DNA of 6,718 bases from Caldifarciminota bacterium (lineage in GTDB: Bacteria; Hydrothermota; Tepidihabitantia; Tepidihabitantales; Tepidihabitantaceae). Below are positions 5,439 through 6,718 of this stretch, in pieces. The notes beneath the pieces are model-generated. The model was given only the letters and a program-made list of their open reading frames with translations, ran no database searches and was not told the DNA's origin. The stretch spans positions 1 to 6,718 of the forward strand of contig CAIVTL010000724.1 of NCBI GenBank assembly GCA_903908785.1, read 5' to 3'. Position 1 is the first letter of the stretch, and each line of letters opens with the position of its first letter. The position numbers and the translations under genes were made by a program.

Positions 5439-5477
5439 CGAAGCCCGAAGCTCGAATGACGAATCAAGCCCGAATGA
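5439..5477. repeat. Heptanucleotide tract, CGAATGA type, reaching a start codon
   Basis: Units CGAAGCC, CGAAGCT, CGAATGA and CGAATCA run from 5439 to 5466, and after a short slip another CGAATGA lies at 5471-5477. Both CGAATGA words supply an in-frame ATG (5456 and 5474) for the receptor gene. The tract fills nearly the whole gap after the flavoprotein stop. Confidence 0.75.
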
Positions 5478-6718
5478 GGAAAATGACCAAGGCTATGACG
5501 TCGGCGGTTCTGACTTTGTCATTATGCCTTCTGACTTTCCACTTGGCGCACGGCGCTGAGCTGGGCGCTGTTAACGGTTTTGTGCGGGATGCGAGCGACG
5601 GCGAGCCGCTGGCTTACTGCAACGTCTACCTGGACAAGACCGAGTTTGGCGCGGCGACGAACGACAAGGGCTACTATGTCATCGGGCACGTGCCGCCGGG
5701 GAAGTACGAGCTGGTCGCTTCGTTCATCGGGTATAAGAACGACACGCGCTCGGTTACGGTCGGGCCGGGCCAGACCGTGAACGTGGACCTGGAGCTTTCA
5801 CCCGGTGCGATTGAGGTCGGGGAGGTGAAGATATCCGCGGACCGGGCGCGGTTTGAGCGGGAGGTCGAGGTCTCCGCGGTGCGGCTTGAGACCAAGCAGT
5901 TCCAGTTCATTCCCAAGGTCGGCGGCGAGGTGGACTTGTTCCGGACGATTCAATTGCTGCCCGGGGTGATTGCGACTTCGGACTTCTCGAACCGGCTGTA
6001 CATCCGGGGCGGCAGCCCGGACCAGAACCTGATTCTGCTGGACGGTATTACCGTGTACAACCCGTCGCACCTGTTCGGGCTGTTCTCGCCCTTCATCGCT
6101 GAGGCGGTGTCGGACGTGACGTTGCTGGCGGGCGGGTTTCCGGCGAAGTACGGTGGACGCTTGAGTTCGGTGCTGGACGTGACGACGAAGGAGGGGAACT
6201 CGAAGCGGTACACGGGCGACGCGTCGGTGTCGGTCATCGCGGCGCAGGCACAAGTCGAAGGACCGCTGCCAGGAGCAAAGTCCGAAGTCCGAAGTCCGAA
6301 TGACGAAGTGCAGATACCGAATGACAGCACGGGTCGGGATTCCGCACTCGAAACTCGCAACTCGCAACCCGCAACTTCCTCGAAGGGGTCTTTCCTGCTC
6401 GCGGGCAGGCGGACGTATCTGCCGGATGTGCTGCTGAAAGCCTTCGGCATTAACGGGCTGCGCTACTATTTCTACGACCTGATGGGCAAGGCGAACTATG
6501 AGCCGTGGAAGGATTCGCGGTTCACCTTGACCGGGCTCGCGGCCGAGGATGTGCTCAACTTCTGGGACCCGGACAATGCCGACGGGCTGAAGGCCAAGCT
6601 GACGTGGGGCAACCGCGGGGTGTCGCTGCGCTGGAACCGGGTGTTCACGCCGATTGTGTACGGCGAGGTCGTAGGCGCGTGGAGCAACTTCTATTCGAGC
6701 TTCAACGTGAACATGGGC
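5474..6718 (+). CDS. TonB-dependent outer-membrane receptor, N-terminal part (cut by window edge)
   Basis: 415 codons are open to the right edge with no stop. Residues 1 to about 27 form a Sec signal peptide (basic MRKMTK, hydrophobic core, then HLAHGA). Residues about 31-115 are a carboxypeptidase-like regulatory (CarboxypepD_reg) domain: NGFVRDASDGEPLAYCNV, TNDKGYYVIGHVPPGKYEL, then ASFIGY. The plug domain follows, with DLFRTIQLLPGV, YIRGGSPDQNLILLDG (176-191), FSPFIAEAVSDV and GGFPAKYGGRLSSVLDV; the barrel begins near residue 255. It would take up a ligand across the outer membrane using TonB energy; the ligand cannot be told. Residues 269-303 are a low-complexity insert encoded by heptad repeats. 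ATG 5474 is preferred for a compact signal peptide, but there is no clear Shine-Dalgarno site; ATG 5456 and 5483 are in-frame alternatives. Confidence 0.9.
   Translation, partial: MRKMTKAMTSAVLTLSLCLLTFHLAHGAELGAVNGFVRDASDGEPLAYCNVYLDKTEFGAATNDKGYYVIGHVPPGKYELVASFIGYKNDTRSVTVGPGQTVNVDLELSPGAIEVGEVKISADRARFEREVEVSAVRLETKQFQFIPKVGGEVDLFRTIQLLPGVIATSDFSNRLYIRGGSPDQNLILLDGITVYNPSHLFGLFSPFIAEAVSDVTLLAGGFPAKYGGRLSSVLDVTTKEGNSKRYTGDASVSVIAAQAQVEGPLPGAKSEVRSPNDEVQIPNDSTGRDSALETRNSQPATSSKGSFLLAGRRTYLPDVLLKAFGINGLRYYFYDLMGKANYEPWKDSRFTLTGLAAEDVLNFWDPDNADGLKAKLTWGNRGVSLRWNRVFTPIVYGEVVGAWSNFYSSFNVNMG
6278..6376. repeat. Heptanucleotide tract inside the receptor coding sequence
   Basis: Steps of seven from 6278 give AAGTCCG three times, then AATGACG and variants, and from about 6348 TCGAAAC, TCGCAAC (twice) and CCGCAAC, in one unbroken phase of 14 units. 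The second half is the reverse complement of the GTTGCGA words of the intergenic tracts. The affected stretch, about 105 nt to 6382, keeps the reading frame and adds about 35 polar residues between LPGA and KGSFLLAGRRTY, which would normally be adjacent in such receptors. Confidence 0.85.

Noticed and set aside
3409..5440. Shared word GGCAAGGACG just after the AbiEii and second reductase stop codons
   Set aside because: Only about ten bases are shared, with no common structure around them; too short to call an element.

Overview
The window (6718 bp, GC-rich, strong G/C third-position bias) looks like a chromosomal segment of a Gram-negative bacterium. It carries a TonB-dependent outer-membrane receptor with a carboxypeptidase-like N-terminal domain, typical of Bacteroidota and related FCB or candidate-phylum lineages. 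The receptor domains and the repeat-rich, word-like intergenic DNA fit an uncultured candidate phylum (WOR-3-like genomes come to mind), but the assignment to phylum is inference only. All convincing genes are on the + strand.

Left edge (1-302): a 60-bp tandem repeat running in from outside the window, then a promoter-like region. 303-1331: an intact RhuM-family gene. 1332-1807: gene-free, holding copy A of a ~244-bp dispersed repeat and a long 7-bp-periodic tract. 1808-3399: a two-gene AbiE-type (type IV) toxin-antitoxin operon, antitoxin then nucleotidyltransferase toxin, coupled by an ATGA overlap, with an inverted repeat and promoter at its head. 3400-3753: a partial divergent repeat copy (C) and a leader segment. 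3754-4395: an iron-sulfur-flavoprotein-like reductase. 4396-4860: repeat copy B and a second copy of the same leader. 4861-5424: a second, shorter flavodoxin-fold reductase. 5474-6718: the 5' part of a TonB-dependent receptor gene that runs off the right edge.

RhuM and AbiE are both accessory or defence-island type genes, so the left half resembles a small defence/stress-maintenance cassette. The two flavoproteins sit behind duplicated leaders and are probably expressed in parallel rather than as one operon. Each has the Cys motif expected for an Fe-S or redox site.

The most unusual feature is a family of degenerate heptanucleotide-periodic tracts. They fill most intergenic spaces, make up large parts of the 244-bp repeat, reach the start codon of the receptor gene, and appear inside the receptor coding sequence as an in-frame insert of about 35 codons.
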